From Candidatus Mcinerneyibacteriota bacterium (GTDB taxonomy: Bacteria > Macinerneyibacteriota > Macinerneyibacteria > Macinerneyibacteriales > DSCS01): a stretch of 64,000 bases of DNA. This document shows positions 27,150 to 35,945 of this stretch, one piece after another. A model generated the notes under the pieces. It was not told the DNA's origin and did not search any database. It saw nothing but the letters and a program-made list of their open reading frames with translations. Both the position numbers and the translations under genes were made by a program. How positions within the stretch are numbered: position 1 is the first letter of the stretch; every line of letters starts with the position of its first letter. The stretch is from contig JAFGWL010000056.1 of assembly GCA_016937175.1 (NCBI GenBank), positions 1 to 64,000 of the forward strand. The letters run 5' to 3'.

Positions 27150-27962
27150 CTACCGGATCTCTTTAGCACCTGAGCAGATATAGACGACACTCATCAGGTA
27201 GCGGTACATCTCTTGTGCATTTTGAAACTGCACCTTGATTTTTCGGGGATGAAGAAGCTCAGCTCCCGGGATAACGGAACACATATAACCCTGGAGGGCA
27301 TCCCGGAACTCGATCTCCATCCGTCCCGGTACTTTCAGCGAAAGAAGCGTACCCCGGTTCTCTTTTAACATCTCCCCTTCTCTTTCCAGTTTATTAAGAA
27401 GCTCCCGGTGAGGAAGCATCACGCCTGCAAATTTGGATATCGCCCTTTTAGAGACCAGAAACCGCGCTTCAGGGACTTTCGGGGAAAGGAAATCCCGTGT
27501 GACATCGTCTCCGTATACAAAAGAGACCGGGACTTTGAACTCTCCTGCCAGATAGGCATTGATGATCCCCTCGTCCACCGGTTCTCCGTTGACAGATATC
27601 CCGTAGACTGAAGACCCGGAATAGGTATGCTCCATCATCCCGCCGCCCCCTGCCGGGCTATGATATCCGAAGAGGACAAGATGGGTGAAGGTCGAATCTA
27701 TTCCCTCCATCATATAAAAATTACGGGGATATCCTTTAATAAGGGTCACATCTTCTTCCAGCCTGTCCCACAGGATGTTTCGCCCCAAAGCATGAGAGTC
27801 ACACAGGACGATCTCTGCATCAGGGACACTCCTGCGTATTCCGCGGCAGAAAGCATTGATCTCTTCAGTGGCAAGCCGGTCCTGTTCAGGAAGCCCGGAG
27901 GCCTCAGCCCAGGATGTCACTCCTCCGATGCCTTCGTAATCAAATGAGATAAAGACTTTCAT
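27150..27962 (-). CDS. dppA: M55-family D-aminopeptidase (DppA-like)
   Basis: A 270-residue zinc peptidase related to Bacillus DppA, which releases D-alanine from D-amino-acid peptides such as cell-wall fragments. Expected ligands are visible: D8 and E10 in SFDYEG, a His near 57 in CDSHALG, a His near 101 in GYHSPAG and acidic residues in NGEPVDE. The ATG at 27962 is used because GGAGG lies 4 bases upstream. A GTG one codon earlier is too close to it. It leads the six-gene operon and has its own good promoter. No dipeptide ABC transporter is adjacent. Confidence 0.9.
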   Translation of the reverse strand: MKVFISFDYEGIGGVTSWAEASGLPEQDRLATEEINAFCRGIRRSVPDAEIVLCDSHALGRNILWDRLEEDVTLIKGYPRNFYMMEGIDSTFTHLVLFGYHSPAGGGGMMEHTYSGSSVYGISVNGEPVDEGIINAYLAGEFKVPVSFVYGDDVTRDFLSPKVPEARFLVSKRAISKFAGVMLPHRELLNKLEREGEMLKENRGTLLSLKVPGRMEIEFRDALQGYMCSVIPGAELLHPRKIKVQFQNAQEMYRYLMSVVYICSGAKEIR

Positions 27963-27999
27963 CACTCCTCCTTTTCGGGCTTCTTGAAAAGATAGTAAA

Positions 28000-28027
28000 A
28001 TTATACGAAAACTTCATCATCTGTAAA
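28000..28027 (-). promoter_or_regulatory. Promoter of the dppA operon
   Basis: TTTACA (28022-28027) and TATAAT (28000-28005) are 16 bases apart on the minus strand, with CG directly before the -10. The leader is about 30 bases and carries GGAGG. Confidence 0.6.
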
Positions 28028-28120
28028 GGACTCTTTTTAACACCTTCTCCTTTATCTATCGGGAAACACCCGGGGAGGCCTTATACGGGCCCGTCCGAAA
28101 GCAAGCTCCCGTGAGAAGCC

Positions 28121-28149
28121 TTGACAGGAGGGCTAAGCACCCCTATAAT
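28121..28149 (+). promoter_or_regulatory. Consensus sigma-70-type promoter of the 28194 gene
   Basis: TTGACA (28121-28126), 17 bases, TATAAT (28144-28149): a perfect consensus. It is the strongest promoter seen in the window and serves a 106-residue unknown protein. It diverges from the dppA operon promoter. The 93 bases between the two -35 elements hold a 10-base palindrome (ACGGGCCCGT, 28085-28094) and a small hairpin (CGGG-5-CCCG, 28060-28072). Confidence 0.8.
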
Positions 28150-28193
28150 AGGAGAGCTAAATTATTTAATCAAAGGCTTTTCAGGGAGGTAGT

Positions 28194-28514
28194 ATGGAGA
28201 AAGGACTCTTGATCGTCAAACGTATTCATCAGCGTAAAAGCCGTTTTCGTCGGTTTTGGATCTACATCGACGGTGAAAGGAGACAACCCATCAAAGACGG
28301 GGAGGCTGTCTCCCTGGAACTTCCCATCGGGAAACATGATGTTCAGATACGTCAGGACATTTACCGCAGCCAGAAAACCCTTTTCGACCTCAAGGCCGGC
28401 GAAACCGTCTCTCTGGAATGCGGAAGCCCCATCCAGGGGATCAAACTGATCGCCACCTGGCTCTATGCCCTGATCCCGATCCCCGGACTCTATATCTATC
28501 TGAAAAAAAAGTAG
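28194..28514 (+). CDS. Small membrane-associated protein, function unknown
   Basis: A 106-residue protein I cannot name. A basic N-terminus (VKRIHQRKSRFRRFW) leads into a compact beta domain (about 20-78) reminiscent of PEGA-like modules (GERRQPIKDGEAVSLELPIGKHDVQI). One hydrophobic C-terminal helix (about 82-102) ends in KKK, so it is probably a tail-anchored membrane protein. GGGAGG lies ahead of the ATG. It is expressed from a perfect consensus promoter and converges on the flavoprotein gene, 13 bases away. Confidence 0.7.
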   Translation: MEKGLLIVKRIHQRKSRFRRFWIYIDGERRQPIKDGEAVSLELPIGKHDVQIRQDIYRSQKTLFDLKAGETVSLECGSPIQGIKLIATWLYALIPIPGLYIYLKKK

Positions 28515-28527
28515 GGTGATAGCGGCC

Positions 28528-29586
28528 TTATCTGATCTTCATAGAAAAGATGCCGGAGGCGAGGATGAGGCGCCGTAATACCCTGTTATACATAAAGGGA
28601 AGCTTTCTGTTCTTAAGCCAGATATTAAACTTCAGTGCGGCTGTCTTTTTTCGATAAACTTTCTGAAAACAGGGAAAATTTGTATTGATACTTTCAGCCA
28701 GCAAAAGACCGCTTTTGATCGCATAACTGATCCCTTCAGCTGAACTGGGGCTGATGAAGCCTGCCGCCTCACCTGTGAATGCGACTTCACCCCTATGTGT
28801 CCTTATACTTTTCATGTCCCGGGGCCTGTTGATGAAAGCACTCTCTTTTTTAACAGGCTCTCCGGTAATCAGCCCTTCTCCTTTGAGCCGGTCTAACAGC
28901 CCCTCAAATTTCTGTCTGGCCTCTTCCCCGGGTGGAAGAGCACTCCCCACAATCAGATGACCGTTTTTCTGAATTATCCATGAATAAAAATCAGTCACCG
29001 TGCGGTCAAATATCGAAGTATAAAAGGGGCTTTCCCGTTGAGTCATAAACCAGTATTGCAAGGCCAGATAAGAGGCCTTTCCGAAAGCGGGATCCGCCTG
29101 GCGCCTGACACGCGAAGCCGCTCCGTCAGCTCCCACCAGGATCTTCGTCCGGGCTTCCGAAATGACCCCCTTTTCACGGTACTTGATTACGAGCCCCTTT
29201 TCGTCTCTTTTGTAGGAGAGAAACAGAGTATTGAATTTTTTTTCTGCATGTTCGGGAAGAGACGAACAGAGCCAACGGTCGAACTTTTCCCGGTCGATAT
29301 TGATATAATAACGCTGATAATAGCGCTCCAGGCCGTGGTCTCTGTCAATGGTGCGTACGCTGAAGAGCTGAGGCCCTGTCAGAACCTCGCCGGGGATACC
29401 GAGCCCAAGACGTCCCAGGATATTCTGGGCATCAGGTGCCAAAAGCCCGCCGCAGCACTTGTTCACCAGAGGAGGCCATTCATCCAGATTCCTTTTATCT
29501 ATGAGCAGGACACGGTATTGCTTATCAAGGAAGCGAGCCAGAGAGGCCCCGGACGGCCCCGCACCGATTATGACCACATCATACAC
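28528..29586 (-). CDS. Geranylgeranyl-reductase-family FAD-dependent oxidoreductase
   Basis: A 352-residue flavoprotein. It has the FAD dinucleotide motif GAGPSGASLARFL (residues 8-20), the family segment NKCCGGLL near 43, the second FAD motif LVGADGAASRVRRQ and the C-terminal GEAAGFISPSSAEGI. Relatives reduce isoprenoid double bonds (GGR) or hydroxylate/cyclise lipids. The native substrate is uncertain, and membrane isoprenoids or quinones are plausible. The start is GTG, preceded by GGGGG. No isoprenoid genes are next to it. Confidence 0.85.
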   Translation of the reverse strand: MYDVVIIGAGPSGASLARFLDKQYRVLLIDKRNLDEWPPLVNKCCGGLLAPDAQNILGRLGLGIPGEVLTGPQLFSVRTIDRDHGLERYYQRYYINIDREKFDRWLCSSLPEHAEKKFNTLFLSYKRDEKGLVIKYREKGVISEARTKILVGADGAASRVRRQADPAFGKASYLALQYWFMTQRESPFYTSIFDRTVTDFYSWIIQKNGHLIVGSALPPGEEARQKFEGLLDRLKGEGLITGEPVKKESAFINRPRDMKSIRTHRGEVAFTGEAAGFISPSSAEGISYAIKSGLLLAESINTNFPCFQKVYRKKTAALKFNIWLKNRKLPFMYNRVLRRLILASGIFSMKIR

Positions 29587-29664
29587 CCTATTCCCCCTTT
29601 ACAACTCACTGGGAGCATTGTAGGGGAGATCCCGAAGGGTCTCAACCGATTTCTTCTTTTTTTT

Positions 29665-29862
29665 TCAGACAGTATCAGTTTTTCTCTGAAGATGATCTCC
29701 TGAAGCAGTATTCTGCCTCATATCCGGCCCCGCAAGAATCAGAAGCCATCCGAAAGGGCCCAGAAGAAAAGAAAAAAAAGCTCCTGCCCCGGCACGCCCT
29801 TTTCTATCACCTATGAGGGCCCCGATCAGGATAGTCACAACAGCGATAATATAATACTCCAT
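29665..29862 (-). CDS. Small two-helix membrane protein
   Basis: A 65-residue protein with two hydrophobic helices (about 3-18 and 27-45) separated by a short basic loop (GDRKGRAG). The LGPFGWLLIL pattern recurs in a widespread family of small membrane proteins of unknown role. The C-terminus is polar. GAGGG lies close before the ATG. No promoter was identified, and it may follow the 29939-30634 gene. Confidence 0.7.
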   Translation of the reverse strand: MEYYIIAVVTILIGALIGDRKGRAGAGAFFSFLLGPFGWLLILAGPDMRQNTASGDHLQRKTDTV

Positions 29863-29938
29863 TTCCCTCTCCGCTCAACTTTTCAAACGCTTTCAGATTA
29901 TTCAAATTCTTTTTTCACCAGGGCAGGGAAGCCGATGG

Positions 29939-30634
29939 TCATGGGGTCGGCTCACCGGCCTCCTCTTGCCTTCCATGCATGGGATGCATGGCTGTCAGGA
30001 TCCAGGCTTTACAAAGGAGGTGAACAGCCTTTTCGATCCTTGATACAGGGCTCTTTGACTTTTCAAGAATGATCTTCAATTCTTTATCTTTGAAGGCCTG
30101 CGGGTGAAGTTCGCAGATCTTCCTCATCCTTTGTCCGGATCTGCCGGTATACGAGACTTCCACCATGTATCGCCCGGCAGACTGATCAAGGGCGTAGAGA
30201 AGAGTCTCGGCGTCTTCAGGCCCTCGCAGAGGGAGGTCGACTGTTCTCTTTTCTGTGAGGGAGGACAGAGCAGCCTGGCTCACGATCTCAATATCTTCCA
30301 GGATATATTGAAAGACCACTTTTACATCCACCAGTCTGTCCATTTCCGGCGGCTGCAGCTCCAAACGCACAAAAGCCCCTATTTTTCCGGTCTCTTCTTC
30401 CCGTGTGAAAAAGACCTTTTCTCCGCTTAGCTTCAGGTCCCCGGGAATGACCAGATTTTTTGGATTACGGTCATGATATTGTCCCCTGACATATGACCAG
30501 GCGTAGTTGAGGGCTGTGGCCCAGAGGAGAATTTCCACAATAAGGGAAGACCAACGATCAGCCCCGTAATAGATATTGACAATTATCAATCCTGATAAAA
30601 GAGCCATCACTGTTATGACTTTAATTTTCTCCAT
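29939..30634 (-). CDS. Two-span membrane protein with cytosolic or periplasmic beta domain, unknown
   Basis: I do not recognise this 231-residue protein. Two TM helices near the N-terminus (about 5-23 and 27-47) are followed by a charged beta-rich domain (about 60-200) and an amphipathic C-terminal helix containing two Cys-free MHPMHG repeats. The start at 30634 is used because a G7 tract immediately upstream can act as a ribosome site, and the frame extending to 30751 has no plausible initiation signals. It is followed by the 65-residue membrane protein. Confidence 0.55.
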   Translation of the reverse strand: MEKIKVITVMALLSGLIIVNIYYGADRWSSLIVEILLWATALNYAWSYVRGQYHDRNPKNLVIPGDLKLSGEKVFFTREEETGKIGAFVRLELQPPEMDRLVDVKVVFQYILEDIEIVSQAALSSLTEKRTVDLPLRGPEDAETLLYALDQSAGRYMVEVSYTGRSGQRMRKICELHPQAFKDKELKIILEKSKSPVSRIEKAVHLLCKAWILTAMHPMHGRQEEAGEPTP

Positions 30635-30775
30635 ACCCCCCCTTTGGGCTTTCCTTTCAAATTTCTGACATTTCACCTCTTTATTGACATAATCGGATCC
30701 CCGATAAGGAACCGTAGTATTATCGTAACATACCGACCGGTCTTTTGCCACTATTTTTTTTCCTTCTTTTCTCCG

Positions 30776-30889
30776 TCAGTCCCATAACCTCTTTCTGTTA
30801 TTCCCATCCTTCTCCCTCTTTTCCGGCCTCTCTTCCAGGTTCACGATGACAGCCAGGATAATCATTATGGCCAGAATAAGTTTTTCCAT
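30776..30889 (-). CDS. Micro-membrane protein, 37 residues
   Basis: ATG at 30887-30889 opens a short frame ending in TGA at 30776-30778. Sixteen hydrophobic residues (LILAIMIILAVIVNL) follow MEK, then a highly charged tail (EERPEKREKDGNNRKRLWD): a classic single-span micropeptide. GGAGG stands 7 bases before the start, and a promoter (TTAACT-N17-TATAAT) lies upstream. The upstream region matches that of the 46-residue membrane protein at 51737-51877. The function is unknown. Confidence 0.6.
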   Translation of the reverse strand: MEKLILAIMIILAVIVNLEERPEKREKDGNNRKRLWD

Positions 30890-30939
30890 TACAGGGCCTC
30901 CTTAATTGCGACAAACCGTTCCGCGGCTCTCTCATGATT

Positions 30940-31061
30940 ATTATAAAAACAGGCAGAGGGTTAGTTAAGACAGCAAAATGAATTTGATTTGGTTCCCATT
31001 ACTATTTTAATCAATTATTATATTTGTAGTTAAATTAGATATACATGTATTCAGGTTCCCA
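30940..31061 (-). promoter_or_regulatory. Promoter and AT-rich upstream element of the 37-residue gene
   Basis: TATAAT (30940-30945) and TTAACT (30963-30968) are 17 bases apart on the minus strand. TGCTGTC abuts the -35. Farther up lie GTTCCC (30992-30997), CTATT (31002-31006), AGTTA (31028-31032), TGTATT (31046-31051), AGGTT (31053-31057) and CCA (31059-31061), all given as + strand text. The block is strongly AT-rich. The same elements, almost all at identical offsets from the -10, occur at 51895-52017. Confidence 0.5.
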
Positions 31062-31151
31062 ATCAAGGAACTGGTGATATTCTTTTAGGCCTGTATGTTG
31101 TAGGCTTTCAGCCGGCATCCCTAAAGTGAAGCGAGAAAAAGGGAGAATATA

Positions 31152-34100
31152 TTATTCTCTCTCCAATGGAATACGGCCGCTGATAAGGAACGAATGATAG
31201 ATTTTTTCAGCGATCATGGTTCCCAGAAGCTGGAAATAGGAGCTGTCAGAAGCTACCGAATAACGGTCGGAATCGATCCTTAGGTAGACGGAAGCTGTCG
31301 TCCTCTTGTTCAAATCCACTCTCCGTATCAGATCTCCTTTCTCTTCATCACCCGGGAGAGCCGGATCCGTGATCAGACGGCTGCTTTCTCCCTGCAATCC
31401 CAGACAATAAATATCTTCTGATACGTCCAAAACAATAAAAAATGAGCTGGCATGGAAGTAAGTGACCAGCAGGTCAAAGATCTGCCTGACCATGGCCTCC
31501 GGCCCGGTGATGGGTCGGATTTTTTGCGCCAGGTCAAAAACAGCATCGATCTTCTCACTTTCTCTCACAGGATCCCGGAGAGGTTTCGCTTCCTTCTCTT
31601 TTTCCCTGCGCTCAGGGACTCCCCGGATATAAACGGTTCTGTTTCTCCCGCTCTCTTTGGCATAGTAGAGGGCCTCATCTGCTTTGGCTACGAGCTCTTC
31701 CAGAGCCTTTCCGTCATCGGGGTAGAGGGCATAACCTATACTGCATGTCAATTTATAATTCTGGTTCAACACGGAATTTTCAGTGTTCTTCCGGACCCGG
31801 TCAATGATCTTTTCTCTGTCGGCATCTCGGGGTATGATCATGGAGACACAAAACTCTTCTCCTCCATACCGTCCCACAAAGTCACTCATGCGGACAGTCC
31901 CCTTGACAATACGCCCCATCTCTTTCAGGACCGAGTCCCCTCGTGAATGGCCGTAGGTATCGTTGATATTCTTGAAATGGTCCAGGTCCAGAATGGCGAT
32001 GAGAACCTGCTGTTCAGACTTATCGGCATAATCCAGCATATCCTGTGTAAGATTTATCCAATGCTCCCTCTTATAAAGGCCTGTGAGCCGGTCAAGAAGA
32101 GCTGTCCTCTTCAAATAATCATAGTATCCCGCTGCATTGATAAAGTCCCGGAAAGGGCCTAACCCTTCGGTGATTTCTTTGTCAGGATAGAGGAGAAGAC
32201 GAGTCGTATCCAGGTAGAGACACCCTCTAAGAGCAAAGTAGTGAAAACTTGATTGCCTGTTTTCCCGTGTTTTGCTTTTTCCCCGCCCCAGTTTTTCAAT
32301 ATCCAGTACGGGAATGATCAGGATCCCCGTCAGGTTCCGTCCCTGCCTCTTCTCTTCCCGGTGATAGAAGATATCCCTATGGGCCTTTTCAAAAAGGATC
32401 TCATTCAGAAGGTCCCGCCTCATGGGAACCGGAACATGATACCGTCCTTCTTTTTCGATCACAAGTTTCTCTGTCCAGCCCGAATAGAGGTCATATTCGA
32501 AAAAGCCCCCCCGTGTCATCCCTGTGATATCCATAAGGTCCACGAGGATCGACTTATAGAGCCCTGTCCCCTCATTGACCGGAGATAGCTGGTAATCCTC
32601 CAGAGCCTTTCTCTTGCTCTCTGCAATCATCTCACGGGCGAGATCACGGTGGGCCTCTCTGAAGAGATCGGGCCGGTCAACCACCGGGTCGATGCCATGC
32701 TTTTTCAGAAGGCTTGCATGAAAAGCCCATTCTTTGTTTTGTTCCATGAAGGAGGTTCTGTACTGTATGGGGACTGTATTAAGCCACTCTTTCATTTGGG
32801 TAAAGAGGTCCAGGAGGACATCATAGAAGAGAGCTGTCCCCTCTTCATGCTTCTCAACAAGAAGATGAAGTGTATAAAGCATCTGAGAAGATCTGTAAAA
32901 GGGTGCAGCATAAACCCTTTCCAGTGCCTCTTCACTTCCGAGAAAAGCTCTGAGGAGGTCGGAGCGGTTCTTCTCCTCTCTCTCCTCGATTTCAAAACCT
33001 TTTCTCTCAAGAGTATCCAGAAAGCGGACAGCCAGGTCTTTATCTCCCGAAAGCCAGGCCTTCTCCGCTCCATGAAGAAGGAGTGTGCTATAATGCTTTT
33101 TATCTTCTTCTGCAGAGTACCGGCGCAAAATAGCATCCATCTCCTTTTCCATGGCTTTCAGCCCCGCTTCCTCTGCCCGGGCTGTGAGAGAGACGACCAG
33201 GTATTCCACGCATTCTCGAAGAGAGGGACGGTCTTCAAAAAAGGCCCCTGCTTCTTTCAAAGCGGCCCGGGCCCGCTCATGGTCTCCCAGTTCAAACAGA
33301 AGGTCTGCCAGCAGGAAATTCATCTTAGCCCCCTCGCGGACCCCTTTTTCGTCTCCCAAATAATCAAATCCTTTGCTGATGACATCATAGGCTTTGTCAT
33401 AGTAATGGAGTGTCTTGTAGGCTTGGGCTAAATTCATTGTATTGATGGTAGCTGCATGAAAGAAATGGATCCGTTCTGCTGCCCTGACAGCACGGATCCA
33501 GGAAGAAATGGCCTCTTCAATTTCGCCCCGGTCGATGTTGACGATCCCTGTGTTGGTGGAAACGATGGCGATAAGCCTCTGATCGTCCAGGCGCTGGGCT
33601 ATCTCCAGGGCTTTTTTGAAATATTCATGGGCACGGTCGACCTCTCTGGCCCTTCGGTAGGCGATGGCTCTTGCGTTATAAGCATTGAACTCTGCATCTA
33701 AAGAGATGTGTTCCCGATTTTTTTCGACGATTGAAAGCATCTGCTGGGCTGTCTCTTCCATTTTTTTATTGTTCTGATTATCCATATAACTTATCATAAG
33801 CTCATTAAGGAAGAGCGATTTCCGGTTTTCGTCAAGTCCGTCGATCATCTCCCTGAAGCCGCAGACCATCTCTTCGACTCTATCATATTCACTTTTTGTG
33901 ACATAAAAGACCAGAAGGTTGTAAAAAACAGTCCCCCATTCTTCCGGGTGATCTGCCGGCCCTTTCTCGATAAATCCCATGAGTTCCTTTATATCCTCTT
34001 TATCCCCGTTGGACAGGATGACAAGCCGATAACTCTTGTAAAGGGTCTTTAACAAAGGAGTATCCGCAAAAGCCTCCATCTGGGAGAGGACGACATCTTT

Positions 34101-35927
34101 GCCGATGAAACGCTGAAAATCATGCCGATATAATACCTCATAGAGTTTGAAGAGATTGACTCCCGTCAGGTTTTGAGCAGAATTATGGATCTGGGAAAAC
34201 AGGTTATAGAAAAAGCGGTGATGGACCGACTGTTCCCTGACACCCATCATCAGATAATGGCTCATGGCCTTGTGATAAGCCTCGGCGCCGAATCCCGTGT
34301 TCAGTGCCAGATAGACGAAGGTTTCAAGATAGGAAAGCTCCCGGAACCCGTTCTCTTCAAAATAATCCAGGACAAGACGGGCCAGAGCGGGGTCGACTTT
34401 TTTCTCCCCGGTCTCTATCAGGGAGGAGAGACGGAATACATAGAAGAGTTCATCCCGATAGGCCACATCCTGCTCCTCCAGAACCGCCAGGGCTTTTTGC
34501 AGAGAGACGGGAGCCTTTTCAACAAAATCCTGAGGGATCTTTCCACCCATAGCCCGTCCCAGAGCCAGAGCCTCTTTCGTATCCTCCTCTGTTTTCCCCT
34601 TAAAAGCTGCGATACTGATTCCGGTGCAAAAACACCCCTGCGTCCGTGGAAAAGATCCCCGGGCTTCGATAAGCTTAAAACATTCCTTATCAGCTGCCTT
34701 ACACAGGCTTTTCCTGACCAGGGAAGGCTCTCCCCCGCTCTGGTCCAGAAGCTCCTTAACGGCTTCTTGCATGTCATCAACGAAATAATAGTAGTAATGA
34801 AGCACACGTGCGGTTTCTTTTTCATCCAGTTTCGCCATGGTCAAAGGGAACATTCCGGGAAGGGGCCTTCGGTTCCAGGCTACGACACGGAGGTCTTTCG
34901 GTTGAAAACGCCTGGAAAGATAAGTCAAAAACCGCATATCTTCTTCAGACAGCTCCTCTCCTCTGCCCAGGCCTAAAAGGGCCGGGCCCGAGGCGACTTT
35001 ATTTTCCAAAAAACGGATTGCTTTGGCACGCATCTCTTCAGGGGTCCTCGCCACAGACTCCCGGCCCTCTTCTTCAGACCGGCCCAGGTATTTTATGATC
35101 CCTTCTGCGAGGGAAGCCTTCTCCTCTTCCAGCCCGAAATACTCATACCCTTTAGCCTGGATCAGGGGGATAAGGCCCTGATACCAGAGACGGGCATTTT
35201 CTTCAGAAGCATAATCATAAACGGTTGTGAGAGACTCCGTGGTTTCCAATAGGGAGATCTCTCTCTCTGACAGGATCAAGGCTCCCGGGAAAGGGGTCGA
35301 GCAGGCATGGCCCTGAATAAAGTCCCTCTGAAGGCTATCAGAGATCACTTCGCGATGAGGAAAATAGAGCCGGAGGTCTGGTACATCTTCGTCAGAGAGT
35401 TTGTATCCTGCTTCATTCATCAAACGGGTAAAGGCCATCAGGTCCGCTCGGCGGCCCATATCGATATCGACATAAAGCGGGCTCATATCAAAAAAGACAG
35501 GGTTCCTTTTTGTATCCCTCAAGGCATTGCTTTCACGGAGATCCCCGTGGTAAGTCCCGTTAGCATGAAGAAAAGAGATGAGAGAAAAAAGGCTGTTGAT
35601 CAACATCTCTTTGTTCTCCGGGTTCATTCGAAAAAGCCCCGGCATCTTATCAGCGATATAAAAAGAGCGGGAACTGTCTGTGTAACGGCCGTCTATACTC
35701 GCCAGGGTGTGAAAAGAGCGGATAGGCCGCAGAAGTGGATGCCTGTAAAGAGAGGTAACCATATATTCTTTTGTCAGAAGGTCCTTTTGGAATTTTTCTT
35801 CAGAAACTGTTATTTTGAGGATAAGCTCTCTTTTTGGGAAAAAAAGGTCGCCTGCTTCATAGACGATAAAATTATTGTTTTTATTAAGAAGTTTTTTAAT
35901 CGTAAAGCGTCCGTTGACCAGTTTCAT
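31152..35927 (-). CDS. Giant kinase-like/TPR/GAF/GGDEF diguanylate cyclase
   Basis: A 1591-residue cytosolic signalling protein with no signal peptide or TM helix. Residues 1-200 are a Ser/Thr-kinase-like domain with Lys38, HGDLRESN (D129, N134) and DFG changed to DMS (D147). Residues about 215-430 resemble an AAA/STAND unit without a P-loop, and about 430-1050 are TPR helices. A GAF-like domain (about 1080-1250) precedes GGDEF (1278-1435), which has GGEEF at 1355-1359 and an intact inhibitory RxxD (RMSD, 1346-1349). A C-terminal GAF-like domain ends the protein. It should make c-di-GMP. It is the last gene of the four-gene operon, 18 bases after the M19 gene, and a paralogue of 37826-42565. 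Confidence 0.9.
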   Translation of the reverse strand: MKLVNGRFTIKKLLNKNNNFIVYEAGDLFFPKRELILKITVSEEKFQKDLLTKEYMVTSLYRHPLLRPIRSFHTLASIDGRYTDSSRSFYIADKMPGLFRMNPENKEMLINSLFSLISFLHANGTYHGDLRESNALRDTKRNPVFFDMSPLYVDIDMGRRADLMAFTRLMNEAGYKLSDEDVPDLRLYFPHREVISDSLQRDFIQGHACSTPFPGALILSEREISLLETTESLTTVYDYASEENARLWYQGLIPLIQAKGYEYFGLEEEKASLAEGIIKYLGRSEEEGRESVARTPEEMRAKAIRFLENKVASGPALLGLGRGEELSEEDMRFLTYLSRRFQPKDLRVVAWNRRPLPGMFPLTMAKLDEKETARVLHYYYYFVDDMQEAVKELLDQSGGEPSLVRKSLCKAADKECFKLIEARGSFPRTQGCFCTGISIAAFKGKTEEDTKEALALGRAMGGKIPQDFVEKAPVSLQKALAVLEEQDVAYRDELFYVFRLSSLIETGEKKVDPALARLVLDYFEENGFRELSYLETFVYLALNTGFGAEAYHKAMSHYLMMGVREQSVHHRFFYNLFSQIHNSAQNLTGVNLFKLYEVLYRHDFQRFIGKDVVLSQMEAFADTPLLKTLYKSYRLVILSNGDKEDIKELMGFIEKGPADHPEEWGTVFYNLLVFYVTKSEYDRVEEMVCGFREMIDGLDENRKSLFLNELMISYMDNQNNKKMEETAQQMLSIVEKNREHISLDAEFNAYNARAIAYRRAREVDRAHEYFKKALEIAQRLDDQRLIAIVSTNTGIVNIDRGEIEEAISSWIRAVRAAERIHFFHAATINTMNLAQAYKTLHYYDKAYDVISKGFDYLGDEKGVREGAKMNFLLADLLFELGDHERARAALKEAGAFFEDRPSLRECVEYLVVSLTARAEEAGLKAMEKEMDAILRRYSAEEDKKHYSTLLLHGAEKAWLSGDKDLAVRFLDTLERKGFEIEEREEKNRSDLLRAFLGSEEALERVYAAPFYRSSQMLYTLHLLVEKHEEGTALFYDVLLDLFTQMKEWLNTVPIQYRTSFMEQNKEWAFHASLLKKHGIDPVVDRPDLFREAHRDLAREMIAESKRKALEDYQLSPVNEGTGLYKSILVDLMDITGMTRGGFFEYDLYSGWTEKLVIEKEGRYHVPVPMRRDLLNEILFEKAHRDIFYHREEKRQGRNLTGILIIPVLDIEKLGRGKSKTRENRQSSFHYFALRGCLYLDTTRLLLYPDKEITEGLGPFRDFINAAGYYDYLKRTALLDRLTGLYKREHWINLTQDMLDYADKSEQQVLIAILDLDHFKNINDTYGHSRGDSVLKEMGRIVKGTVRMSDFVGRYGGEEFCVSMIIPRDADREKIIDRVRKNTENSVLNQNYKLTCSIGYALYPDDGKALEELVAKADEALYYAKESGRNRTVYIRGVPERREKEKEAKPLRDPVRESEKIDAVFDLAQKIRPITGPEAMVRQIFDLLVTYFHASSFFIVLDVSEDIYCLGLQGESSRLITDPALPGDEEKGDLIRRVDLNKRTTASVYLRIDSDRYSVASDSSYFQLLGTMIAEKIYHSFLISGRIPLERE

Positions 35928-35945
35928 CTCATCTCCTGCCTCTTT

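Noticed and set aside
28028-28120. Possible riboswitch upstream of dppA or the 28194 gene
   Set aside because: It lies between the two -35 elements, outside both predicted transcripts, and matches no aptamer core I know. Kept only as possible operator palindromes.
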